NCBI GenBank assembly: GCA_050732575.1
Contig: JBOHRF010000130.1
Span: 1 to 12,788 of the forward strand
From: JBBDWZ01 sp050732575
GTDB lineage: Bacteria; Gemmatimonadota; Gemmatimonadetes; Longimicrobiales; RSA9
Length of the DNA stretch: 12,788 nucleotides
Direction: 5' to 3'
Shown here: one piece after another, positions 1-6,763 of the stretch
Layout: each line of letters starts with the position of its first letter
Numbering within the stretch: the first letter of the stretch is position 1
The notes under the pieces: model-generated
The model's input: the letters and a program-made list of their open reading frames with translations, nothing else
Database searches by the model: none
Told to the model about the DNA's origin: nothing
Translations under genes and position numbers: made by a program

Positions 1-1
1 C

Positions 2-763
2 GCCCACGATCGCGCAGGCAGTGAGCGCGTGACCATTGTGAACACGGTCATGGCTAACACGCTCTGGCCCAACCAGGATGCCATAGGCCAATGCCTCATC
101 ATTGGCGCGGATTCGATTCCATGTGCGCGCATTGTGGGTGTGGTGGAAGAGGCGCGGCGCTACGAGCTGCGTGAAGATCCGGCCATGCAATACTACGTGC
201 CGCTTGGACAGGAGAGCGGCTTTGGCGGCCGCGATATGGTGATCCGCCCACGCAAGGATTTGCAGTCCCTCATCGAGCCTTTGCGCCGCGAGCTGCAGCG
301 CCTGGACCCAAGCGCACTGTACTTCAACATCACACCTCTGCAGGAAGCGCTCGATCCGCAAGTGCGTCCCTGGCGCCTGGGTGCCATCATGTTCGCGATT
401 TTCGGTGGCCTGGCGCTGCTCATTGCGGCCATTGGCTTGTACAGCCTGATCGCGTACCTGGTCTCACACCGCACACAGGAACTGGGGGTACGCATGGCGC
501 TGGGTGCGCGCGCGGCTGATATCCTGAGCCTGATCCTGCGTCACGGTCTTTCGCTCACGCTCTTCGGCATAACGCTGGGCATTGCGGCGTCCTGGTTCGG
601 CGGTCGCTTCATTGCCGATCTGCTCTTCGATACCTCGCCGCGCGACCCGCTCGTGTTCGGTGCCGTCATCATAACGCTGCTGCTCACTGCTTTCCTGGCT
701 TCTTTCCTGCCCGCGCGCCGGGCCACGCGCGTGAATCCCGTGGAAGCTATGAGAACGGAGTAA
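2..763 (+). CDS. ABC transporter permease, MacB/ADOP type (C-terminal part, 5' end outside window)
   Basis: This is the C-terminal part of a FtsX/MacB-like permease, an inner-membrane subunit that works with an ABC ATPase in efflux or lipoprotein-type export. The frame is open to the left edge; the residues before the first GTG (position 29) read DRAGSER, which matches the usual 'DR.GS..V.IVN..MA..LWP..D.IG' segment of the periplasmic MacB_PCD domain, so the gene is cut by the window and GTG 29 is not its start. The last 130 residues carry three hydrophobic segments, the family motif ELGVRMALGA in the cytoplasmic loop, and the typical ending PARRATRVNPVEAMRTE. ADOP permeases are common in Acidobacteriota and Gemmatimonadota and often lack an adjacent ATPase. 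The ADOP assignment, rather than plain MacB, is an inference because the N-terminal half is not visible. Confidence 0.9.
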   Translation, partial: AHDRAGSERVTIVNTVMANTLWPNQDAIGQCLIIGADSIPCARIVGVVEEARRYELREDPAMQYYVPLGQESGFGGRDMVIRPRKDLQSLIEPLRRELQRLDPSALYFNITPLQEALDPQVRPWRLGAIMFAIFGGLALLIAAIGLYSLIAYLVSHRTQELGVRMALGARAADILSLILRHGLSLTLFGITLGIAASWFGGRFIADLLFDTSPRDPLVFGAVIITLLLTAFLASFLPARRATRVNPVEAMRTE

Positions 764-772
764 CGGATAGCG

Positions 773-1435
773 TTATCGGTTCTCACCCCACAACGCATAC
801 GAGTAGCCGATGAAAATCGCGAAGTATCGATTGCGCAGATCGCCCTCGATCACACCCTCCTGGTCGGACACGTTGGTGAGTCCGTAGGTGCCGCGGCCTT
901 CGAGAAATGCGGAACCGGGCCCGAGTCGAATCTGGGCACCCAGTACGCCCGTGAGGCCGAGGTCGCGGCTCTTGCGATCGGTAATGATGGGGAAGTTGAA
1001 CTCATCGCACTCGAAGTGATCTTCGTCGCCTTCCACTTCGATTTCGACTTCGCAGTCCCACTCGAAGGAGAAAGTGGGTCCGAGCATCAGGTAGGGTGCC
1101 ACCTTGCGGGCGGTGGACTGGAGTCGAACCAGCAGGTGCAGCTCGTTGTAGAGCAGGTCGAGGTTGCGCTCATCGCCCGGGCTCACCAGGTGCGCGCCCT
1201 TGTTGATGAACAGCCATTCGGGCTGCACGGTGACGCGCCCGAGGGGAAAGCGAATGAACAGGCCGGCGCCCCACGAGCCCAGGAATCCGTCTTCAATGTT
1301 CAGCACATCGCTTTCCACGGTAGAGAAGGTCGGACCACCCTTGATGCCGACCACCTGCGCGCTGGCTGTTGCAAACCCGCCCAGGCACGCGCTGCCCATC
1401 AGTGCCAACCTTGCGATCGTCTTTCCCAACGCCAT
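773..1435 (-). CDS. small outer-membrane beta-barrel protein (porin-like family)
   Basis: The 220-residue product has a clear Sec signal peptide (about residues 1-26, ending ATASA before QVVG) and starts the mature part with VVGIKGGPTFST, a typical first strand of OmpA-like or 'porin family' barrels. Alternating strands follow (SWGAGLFIRFPLG, VTVQPEWLFI, LHLLVRLQS, VAPYLMLGPTF) and the end YFAIFIGYSYALW is a plausible last strand. GGAGG at 1440-1444 lies 4 nt before the ATG and supports the start. Residues 125-147 form a strongly acidic insert with cysteines at 128 and 143, probably a surface loop. It lies 115 nt downstream of the methyltransferase, so it may be a separate unit, and it converges with the permease with only 9 nt between stops. 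The ligand or role is unknown. Confidence 0.82.
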   Translation of the reverse strand: MALGKTIARLALMGSACLGGFATASAQVVGIKGGPTFSTVESDVLNIEDGFLGSWGAGLFIRFPLGRVTVQPEWLFINKGAHLVSPGDERNLDLLYNELHLLVRLQSTARKVAPYLMLGPTFSFEWDCEVEIEVEGDEDHFECDEFNFPIITDRKSRDLGLTGVLGAQIRLGPGSAFLEGRGTYGLTNVSDQEGVIEGDLRNRYFAIFIGYSYALWGENR

Positions 1436-1550
1436 GCGTCCTCCGCAAACTCAAATCGACGGCTACAGCACGCATGGGGCGGGCAAGGACTGAGCCGCTA
1501 TTTGCGAGGTCAGGCAATCACGGCTATGGCATGAGTGAGGGCCTTACGTC

Positions 1551-2090
1551 TCATGCGGAAGCATGAGAGACCGCGACGTACAAGTCGCCGCCGTACGCGG
1601 AGGGCCGGCGGGCCACGACACGCGGTGCATCCAGATGTGCTGCCGCAGCCAGCGCCGGGAGGTGTTCGATCCAGATGGGATGCGGCACCCAGCGATTCGC
1701 GGGTCGCCGATCGTATTCGATCAGTATGACCTGGCCGCCAGGCCGCAGCAATTCGCTCAACTGCGCCAGCACAGCGTGAGGGTTGGGCACGAAATGCAAC
1801 GCATTAGCCAGTAGCAGTCCAGCCAGCGGGTCTGGCAGATGCTGACGCAGGGGACCCGTGAAATCGGCCTGGACAGTGGTGATGGCTGCGCATCCCGATC
1901 GTGCCGGCGCGGCCCGCAGCGTGGCCAGCGCGGCGCCATCGCGATCTACGGCGTAGATGTGACCGTCACGACCCAGCAGCTGCCCAAGCGCGCGTGTGAA
2001 TGTTCCGGTACCAGCACCCAGGTCGGCCCATGTGCCCGCGGGCGCGGGTTGCGCTGCGTTCAGCAGCACCACGGCTTCCTGCAGTTTCAT
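1551..2090 (-). CDS. class I SAM-dependent methyltransferase
   Basis: The 179-residue product is a compact Rossmann-fold methyltransferase of the Methyltransf_11/25 type. Motif I is WADLGAGTGTFT (residues 21-32); the acidic residue closing strand 2 is D49 in HIYAVDRD; VQADFTG precedes the motif IV region LLLANALHFV, and LLRPGGQVILIEYD is motif V/VI. The protein is short for the family and has no substrate domain, so the methyl acceptor cannot be read from it. The ATG has no strong ribosome binding site and lies 19 nt after the stop of the upstream exported protein, which suggests translational coupling as the last gene of the operon. A 7-bp inverted repeat (1550-1556 with 1561-1567) covers its stop codon but has no T-tract. 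Confidence 0.88.
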   Translation of the reverse strand: MKLQEAVVLLNAAQPAPAGTWADLGAGTGTFTRALGQLLGRDGHIYAVDRDGAALATLRAAPARSGCAAITTVQADFTGPLRQHLPDPLAGLLLANALHFVPNPHAVLAQLSELLRPGGQVILIEYDRRPANRWVPHPIWIEHLPALAAAAHLDAPRVVARRPSAYGGDLYVAVSHASA

Positions 2091-2109
2091 ATGGGCAAGA
2101 TCACCGGGA

Positions 2110-3123
2110 TCAGCGCGCTGTGCCGATGGTCACTCCAATCAGCCAGGCTTTGCGGCGTTGTTTCTGAGTGGCGTGCTCACCCTGGGACCAGTGCACGGCG
2201 AATTCGCGGACATAAGGAATCAGGCCGGTGATCTCGTAAGCGCCGCCCGCGCCCAGATAGGTACCGTGTGTGCGCGTCACCGAATCGACGGCGGCCGGAA
2301 CACCTTGTTCGCTGAAGCGCCGCCATTCGGCCTGGAAATGCAAACGCGAAAACCAGTCGGGCAGACCTTCGTGAGCGAAGCCGATATTCCAGATGGCGGC
2401 CAGCTCGAGCTTGCGGTGTGCATCCAGCCCCGCGTCCAGCGAATCGCGCAATGCCGAGCGCAGCGGCTTGCTGATCGTGTACGCTGCTGACAAGGAGGGT
2501 ACCAGTGGCCACAATCCGGTCGGATTGACCAGCGAGCGGTAGGCGATGGCTGCGCCCAGCGCGCCTTCCGCTTCTTCGGCCTTCTGGCCTAGCTCACCGG
2601 CTACACGCGCGCCGACCAGCACATAGCCGAAGCGCCGAGTCGATACACAAGCGCCTCCCGGCGGGCAGCCACCCGTTCGCTCCAGCAGTATCCTGAATCC
2701 CACAGCGCCGGCGCCGCGCAGGAGCGGCTCCGTAGCCGCCCGTGATTTCAGCGCGGCCGCGCCACTCAGATCCGCAGACCAGCGCAAGGCCGCGGGCAGG
2801 CCGGCCGCAGTCGTATACAGGCGATGGGCGGGCACGTCCAGACTGTAACGCAGACCTACGGTCGTGCCTGCGCCCCGAACCAGCGCGGGCAAGATGCTGA
2901 AACGCACAGGGGTGTCTTGTTGCGCTCTGGAATCAACGGGTGTCAACAACGCGAGGATTGAACAGGAGAGAAGTATCGGGCGTGTCGGGCGTGACGGGAA
3001 CGGCAACAACGGAAGTGTCGGGCGTAGCGGGCGTGACGGGCGTAGCGGGAACGGATTTGCTTTTCCAGTCGTCGTTCCCGACACGCCCGACACGCCCGAC
3101 ACGCCCGTTACTTCCGGTTTCAT
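2110..3123 (-). CDS. exported, probably outer-membrane barrel protein with repeat-encoded N-terminal extension
   Basis: I do not recognise the family. After a hydrophobic core (residues 50-60, ILLSCSILALL) and a likely signal peptidase site around SRAQ-QD (67-69), the mature part is rich in alternating beta-like segments (VRFSILPALVRG, TTVGLRYSLDV, FGYVLVGARVAG) and ends WLIGVTIGTAR, which fits an outer-membrane barrel. The ATG overlaps the amidohydrolase stop as ATGA, so this start is favoured. Residues 5-48 are then encoded by a 9-bp repeat element: first GVSGVSGVSG, later Arg-Pro triplets such as RPSRPLRP. As the unit is 9 bp, the element keeps the frame. The signal peptide therefore has an n-region near 49 residues, far longer than usual. 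An internal non-ATG start nearer residue 49 is possible but has no visible support. Confidence 0.68.
   Translation of the reverse strand: MKPEVTGVSGVSGVSGTTTGKANPFPLRPSRPLRPTLPLLPFPSRPTRPILLSCSILALLTPVDSRAQQDTPVRFSILPALVRGAGTTVGLRYSLDVPAHRLYTTAAGLPAALRWSADLSGAAALKSRAATEPLLRGAGAVGFRILLERTGGCPPGGACVSTRRFGYVLVGARVAGELGQKAEEAEGALGAAIAYRSLVNPTGLWPLVPSLSAAYTISKPLRSALRDSLDAGLDAHRKLELAAIWNIGFAHEGLPDWFSRLHFQAEWRRFSEQGVPAAVDSVTRTHGTYLGAGGAYEITGLIPYVREFAVHWSQGEHATQKQRRKAWLIGVTIGTAR
2969..3003 (+). repeat. half copy of the 9-bp-unit repeat element
   Basis: Units AGAAGTATC, GGGCGTGTC, GGGCGTGAC and the cap GGGAACGG follow one another without gap. They repeat the order of the next arm (3011-3053) with one unit fewer, and are separated from it by CAACAAC. 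This looks like a duplicated single arm. It lies within the coding region of the exported protein on the other strand. Confidence 0.8.
3011..3115. repeat. complete inverted (REPIN-like) copy of the 9-bp-unit repeat element
   Basis: Left arm 3011-3053 (GGAAGTGTC, GGGCGTAGC, GGGCGTGAC, GGGCGTAGC, GGGAACG) pairs with right arm 3073-3115 (in reverse complement GGAAGTAAC, three GGGCGTGTC, GGGAACG). That is 43 positions with 7 mismatches, all at unit positions 7-8. The loop (3054-3072) is 19 nt. The element is read through in frame by the exported-protein gene. Confidence 0.88.
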
Positions 3124-4817
3124 ATGCTTTCCGTTGGGAATCTAAAAATGGCATCAATGGTGGCGCCGGCGTCGGCGAGCGTTTTTTCGCCATCGGCGGC
3201 CAGCTCTGCAACTTTTCCAATGGCGCTGTTGGTGCGGTACTCGCCTTCGAATGTGCCTGCGCTGTTCTGACAGAACTGCACGAGTGATTGGCCCACGGCA
3301 TTGAAATCTTCTGCACTGGCATTGCGGAAGTACGTGAACTGGCGCAGGCGCAGTGCACCGGCGGCGCTGAACTCGAGTTTCTTTTGTGCGCCGGTCATGA
3401 AGCCCCGGAAGAATCCGTGTGTCACTTTGTGCGCGTGGTTGTTGGGTGTCCATGCCGGGTTGCCGCGCAGCACGGTCCACGACTGCGGGCTCACAGCATT
3501 GAGCCAGGGTACGGGATCTGTGCCTACACCCGGTTGCTCGCGCAGGTGTTCCACCAGTCGCGCAATGTTTTTGCGCATGGGCTTGCCGCCCACGGGCAAT
3601 CCCAGGAATCCGGCGGGCGCTTCTTCCATGATGCTCGCCAGCTCGAGTGGTGACAGCTTGCTTTCAAACCACTTCCAGTAGTGCTCGTCCGCCAGGCTCA
3701 AACGAACCAGCCATACGTCAGTGCCGAACATGACGCGATCGTTCAATCGCTCATCGGCCAGCAATCGCCGCAACCACTTGAGGTAGAACTGCTCGTTCTG
3801 TGGGGAAACCATCTGATCCACGTGATAGGCCAGATCGCAGTACACATTGGCATAGCTGAGCATCAGGGTTTCGATCTCGGCCGGCCACTGTGTGCCGCTC
3901 GGTCCGCCCGACGTCAGCACACCCTGGGCGAGGCCGCCGGAATGCGCGAAGCAAACGCGCAGCTCGGGCCGTTGCTCGAGGATGGGCCACCAGAACGATG
4001 GATCACCAAGTTGCTGGGTCTGCTGGCTCTCATAAAAGCCGGTCAACGTGCAGTGCAGCAGGATGGGCAGCTCATTTTCCAGGCAATAGTCGTAAACTTT
4101 GAGCATGGGGCTGGAATCGACCGGAACACCCAGCGACGGATACAGCTTGACGCCCACAAAGCCGTGTCGTTCCACCGCCTCGCGCAGGAAATCGTAGTGT
4201 TTGGCGCGCCGCGTGTTGATGGCCACGAAGGGGAACACGCGGCCCGGAAACGCGCAGGCGGCATCGGCCGTGCCCTTCAGCTGGGTACGGAACTTCTTTT
4301 CATCGACTTCCTGCGTTTGCTCCGATGTGATGTCCATCATGAGTGCGATCAGGCCATCGCCCGCCCGCATGTCTTCCAGTATGGTTGCGGCAACACCCGT
4401 GACATCCGCCTGCATGGCCAGACGCAGCGTCTCGAATACATCGAGCACAGTGGTCTTGGTCGTGGCGCCATCATCGAACCAGGACGAGATGCGATCGAGC
4501 GCGGCGCGCAGCGCGCTGATTTGCAGCGCCTGCACGCCGCCGCCCATCAACCGGATCTCGACGGGCAGGTTGTTGGTGGTATTAACGAAGTTCTTGAACG
4601 TGCTGGTATCGCCAATGTGCTTGAGGAAGCGCGCCAGCAGTTCTTCCTCCACCAGGTATTCGGGCGTTACCACCTGCTCGGCCAGGAAGCGCTCCACGGC
4701 ATCGGCCACGAAGTCCGGCACGTTCAGGTCGCGGATGCGCTGCACCATGATCGTGATGGCGTGCCGAGTGAGCACGGTGTGCAGGTTGAAGATGTGGGCG
4801 TGCCCGTTGATCCTCAC
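3120..4817 (-). CDS. metal-dependent amidohydrolase (amidohydrolase 2-like TIM barrel)
   Basis: The 565-residue protein has the ligand pattern of the amidohydrolase superfamily: HxH at H6 and H8 (NGHAHIF), K224 in VGVKLYPSLG, H255 in PILLHCT, H292 in CFAHSGG and D367 in VMFGTDVW, each at the end of a barrel strand. No signal peptide is seen, so it should be cytoplasmic. The GTG start is fixed by the HxH motif only six residues in, and it overlaps the upstream amidase stop as GTGA; AGGTGA just upstream can serve as ribosome binding site. Two parts are not standard: a helical insert after the HxH (about residues 30-130), and about 145 residues after the barrel (from about 420) that match nothing I know. 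Substrate unknown; decarboxylase or hydrolase chemistry are both possible for this superfamily. Confidence 0.83.
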   Translation of the reverse strand: MRINGHAHIFNLHTVLTRHAITIMVQRIRDLNVPDFVADAVERFLAEQVVTPEYLVEEELLARFLKHIGDTSTFKNFVNTTNNLPVEIRLMGGGVQALQISALRAALDRISSWFDDGATTKTTVLDVFETLRLAMQADVTGVAATILEDMRAGDGLIALMMDITSEQTQEVDEKKFRTQLKGTADAACAFPGRVFPFVAINTRRAKHYDFLREAVERHGFVGVKLYPSLGVPVDSSPMLKVYDYCLENELPILLHCTLTGFYESQQTQQLGDPSFWWPILEQRPELRVCFAHSGGLAQGVLTSGGPSGTQWPAEIETLMLSYANVYCDLAYHVDQMVSPQNEQFYLKWLRRLLADERLNDRVMFGTDVWLVRLSLADEHYWKWFESKLSPLELASIMEEAPAGFLGLPVGGKPMRKNIARLVEHLREQPGVGTDPVPWLNAVSPQSWTVLRGNPAWTPNNHAHKVTHGFFRGFMTGAQKKLEFSAAGALRLRQFTYFRNASAEDFNAVGQSLVQFCQNSAGTFEGEYRTNSAIGKVAELAADGEKTLADAGATIDAIFRFPTESI

Positions 4818-5686
4818 GGCTCACCTGCTACGGCCACCGGATCCTTCCCTTGTGCGCGCAGCAACTCCCAGACTTTCCAGGAAACGTAGGTGGACCAGTG
4901 GCCGGTCTCGGCCAGGCCGTGCGCACGCTGAAAGCTGCGCAACGCCGCATCACTCTTGCCGCCCCAATCGCCATCGGCGCCGGTGGCGCCCAGATCGTGA
5001 TCCAGCGCGATGAGCGCTCGCTGGCGCTGCCTGGGCATCCAGAAGGGCGACCACACGTCGGGGATGGTGGGATCATCGTAGATGGCACGCAGCACGGTTG
5101 CGAACGGAAAGCCGATCACATCGTCCTTGTATCCCGGACAGAGGTCGTGATGCCCGTGGTGATCGCGGGGCGTGATATGCGGCCAGCTCGCTTGAATCTC
5201 CTGGCCCACTTCGACCATCAGCTCGATCTGCTCGGCGTTCCAGTGTTGCACGCGCACGATCTCGCGCCCATTCGTCATGGCCACGCGCACCCACTCGGCA
5301 CGCGCGGGGACGCCCTGCCGCTCGTAGCCAATGTTCACGGTCTCGATGCCGATCGTGGTGCGTGTTCCCTTGTGATCCGGACTGCGGAGTGGCGCGCCGT
5401 TCCATTGCGCGAGCTGGCCCTTGCCCGCGTGCCATGAGCGATCGCGGATGGAGACGTAACGGTCAATGCCTTCGGCCAGCGAGCGGCCTACACCGTAGTG
5501 GGCCGATGCTTCACCTTTGCGCTCCGCATTGACGCCACCCAACACTCGCCGGCACAGCGCCAGGTCCCAGGTTGCGGTCCAATGCCAGGTCACGCCCAGC
5601 GGACGATGTTGCGTGGCCGCGGTCCAGCCCCGGCTGATGGCCTGGTCAGCGCCGAACGGGATGATGAAGTCCTTAAACGTTGCCAT
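4814..5686 (-). CDS. N-acetylmuramoyl-L-alanine amidase (Amidase_2) with C-terminal peptidoglycan-binding-like domain
   Basis: The 290-residue enzyme should cut the amide bond between N-acetylmuramic acid and L-alanine in peptidoglycan. The Amidase_2 fold is seen in TWHWTAT (zinc ligand H35), SWHAGKG (85-90), GIETVN (catalytic-type E115) and GHHDLCPGYKDD (ligands H179 and D189, by the spacing of AmpD). Residues about 218-278 (RQRALIALDHDLG...GDWGGKSDAALRSFQRAHGL) resemble a PG_binding_1 domain. There is no signal peptide or membrane segment, so it must act in the cytosol (recycling, as AmpD does), be released by lysis, or leave by a non-Sec route. It starts 6 nt after the stop of the TIG membrane protein and its stop overlaps the amidohydrolase GTG, so the three are very probably co-translated. 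A phage-lysin origin is possible; no phage genes are nearby. Confidence 0.88.
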   Translation of the reverse strand: MATFKDFIIPFGADQAISRGWTAATQHRPLGVTWHWTATWDLALCRRVLGGVNAERKGEASAHYGVGRSLAEGIDRYVSIRDRSWHAGKGQLAQWNGAPLRSPDHKGTRTTIGIETVNIGYERQGVPARAEWVRVAMTNGREIVRVQHWNAEQIELMVEVGQEIQASWPHITPRDHHGHHDLCPGYKDDVIGFPFATVLRAIYDDPTIPDVWSPFWMPRQRQRALIALDHDLGATGADGDWGGKSDAALRSFQRAHGLAETGHWSTYVSWKVWELLRAQGKDPVAVAGEP

Positions 5687-5692
5687 GACGCT

Positions 5693-6748
5693 CTACAGCT
5701 CGAGTTCCGTCGACTTCTTGCCGCCGGGATTCATCACGACCACGCGCAGCTGACCGCCGTTCTCAACGATGGCCAGCTCGGCGGCCTCCAACGTGACCCG
5801 CAACAGCTTGTCACTCACGAACTCGGGTGTGCGCGCTTTACCATTGATTTCGAGTTGCGATCCCTTCACGAAATTGCTGCCCTGTATTTCCAGCACATCT
5901 TCACGCGCGCCCGCCGATGCACTGGTAAGTGCCACTTTGGCCAGCGCCGGCAAGGGCGCATCGCCGCCCCCGGCCAGCGCGTCTTTGCCGGGCGGTGTCG
6001 GCTCGAACACGGTTTCTGCGATTTTCTGCAGCTTGAGCACGGCGTGCTGACTGAACAGTCCGACAATCGCGGCAAACGCGGTGAATCCAAACGGGCTGGT
6101 CTCCGAAAAATCGGAAGTGGGCGAGAAGAAGCCGCCGCGAATCACCAGGTAGAACACGGTGGCAATGGCGGCGCCGGCAAACGGCATGATCAGGTAGTAG
6201 CCGGTCCAGCTCCAGCGCAGCTCGCGGTGACCCACGTACATGGTGAGCGAGCGCAGTCCGTGCACCAGTCCGCCCAGCGCGCCGGCCAGCATGACCAGGA
6301 AGAGCAAACGCTGCTCGTCCCAGACGGAGAGCTTCTGTCCAAACAAATACACACATTTGGGAATCGAGCCGCGGTGTTGCTCGGCCAGCGAATGGTAGTA
6401 GGCAGCCAGTTGGGGGCGGCATTCCAGCCATACCGGCAGCGCGTCAACACCGGACGCGGCTGCGGCCGAATCAGCGGGTGTCGTTGCCGCTTGCGCGCTG
6501 GTGTCCTGAACCGAGCCGTTATCCGAACTCGTGTCGGCGGGAACCACCGCACTTCTGGCCAGCGAGTCCACCACAGCCCGGTCCGAGGGCGGTCCCATAC
6601 CGGGCGTCGGGTATGGCCAGAGCTTGATCATCATGTAGAAGACCAGCACGCTCATGACCGTGACATAGGATAGAATCCCGGTAATGCCGCCTGCACTGAC
6701 CAGCCCGGCGCCGGGGCCGACTTCCTGTTTGGTTGCGTTATCGCTCAT
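5693..6748 (-). CDS. four-helix membrane protein with C-terminal IPT/TIG domain
   Basis: The 351-residue product has hydrophobic segments at about residues 21-43, 147-165, 182-204 and 219-237. A Ser/Ala/Thr/Asp-rich linker of about 100 residues follows the first helix. The central part has the pattern GALGGLVHGLRSLTMYVGHREL...WTGYYLIMPFAGAAIATVFYLVIRGGF...GLFSQHAVLKLQKIAETVF, which I associate with an uncharacterised bacterial membrane family. Residues 266-351 (ALTSASAGAREDVLEIQGSNFVKGSQLEINGK...LRVVVMNPGGKKS) look like an IPT/TIG immunoglobulin-like domain. It is the first clear gene of the five-gene operon. No Shine-Dalgarno is visible before the ATG, but a possible small ORF ends 15 nt upstream and could couple its translation. 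Role unknown; anchoring or sensing at the envelope is a guess. Confidence 0.75.
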   Translation of the reverse strand: MSDNATKQEVGPGAGLVSAGGITGILSYVTVMSVLVFYMMIKLWPYPTPGMGPPSDRAVVDSLARSAVVPADTSSDNGSVQDTSAQAATTPADSAAAASGVDALPVWLECRPQLAAYYHSLAEQHRGSIPKCVYLFGQKLSVWDEQRLLFLVMLAGALGGLVHGLRSLTMYVGHRELRWSWTGYYLIMPFAGAAIATVFYLVIRGGFFSPTSDFSETSPFGFTAFAAIVGLFSQHAVLKLQKIAETVFEPTPPGKDALAGGGDAPLPALAKVALTSASAGAREDVLEIQGSNFVKGSQLEINGKARTPEFVSDKLLRVTLEAAELAIVENGGQLRVVVMNPGGKKSTELEL

Positions 6749-6763
6749 GGTAGTGTCGTGAGG

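Noticed and set aside
762..781. Small inverted repeat AACGGATA/TATCGGTT between the convergent permease and barrel genes
   Set aside because: Only 7 pairs with a G-G mismatch and no T-tract on either strand; too weak to call a bidirectional terminator.
1550..1567. 7-bp hairpin CTCATGC/GCATGAG over the methyltransferase stop
   Set aside because: No T-tract after it and it overlaps the coding end; could be chance, so it is only mentioned within the gene entry.
2969..3115. CRISPR array
   Set aside because: Units are 9 bp, contiguous and inverted around a loop; there are no unique spacers of constant length and no cas genes.
3681..4889. 402-codon open frame on the plus strand across the amidohydrolase gene
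   Set aside because: It is antisense to a gene with full catalytic motifs; its translation is low in hydrophobic structure and follows the codon pattern of the real gene in mirror.
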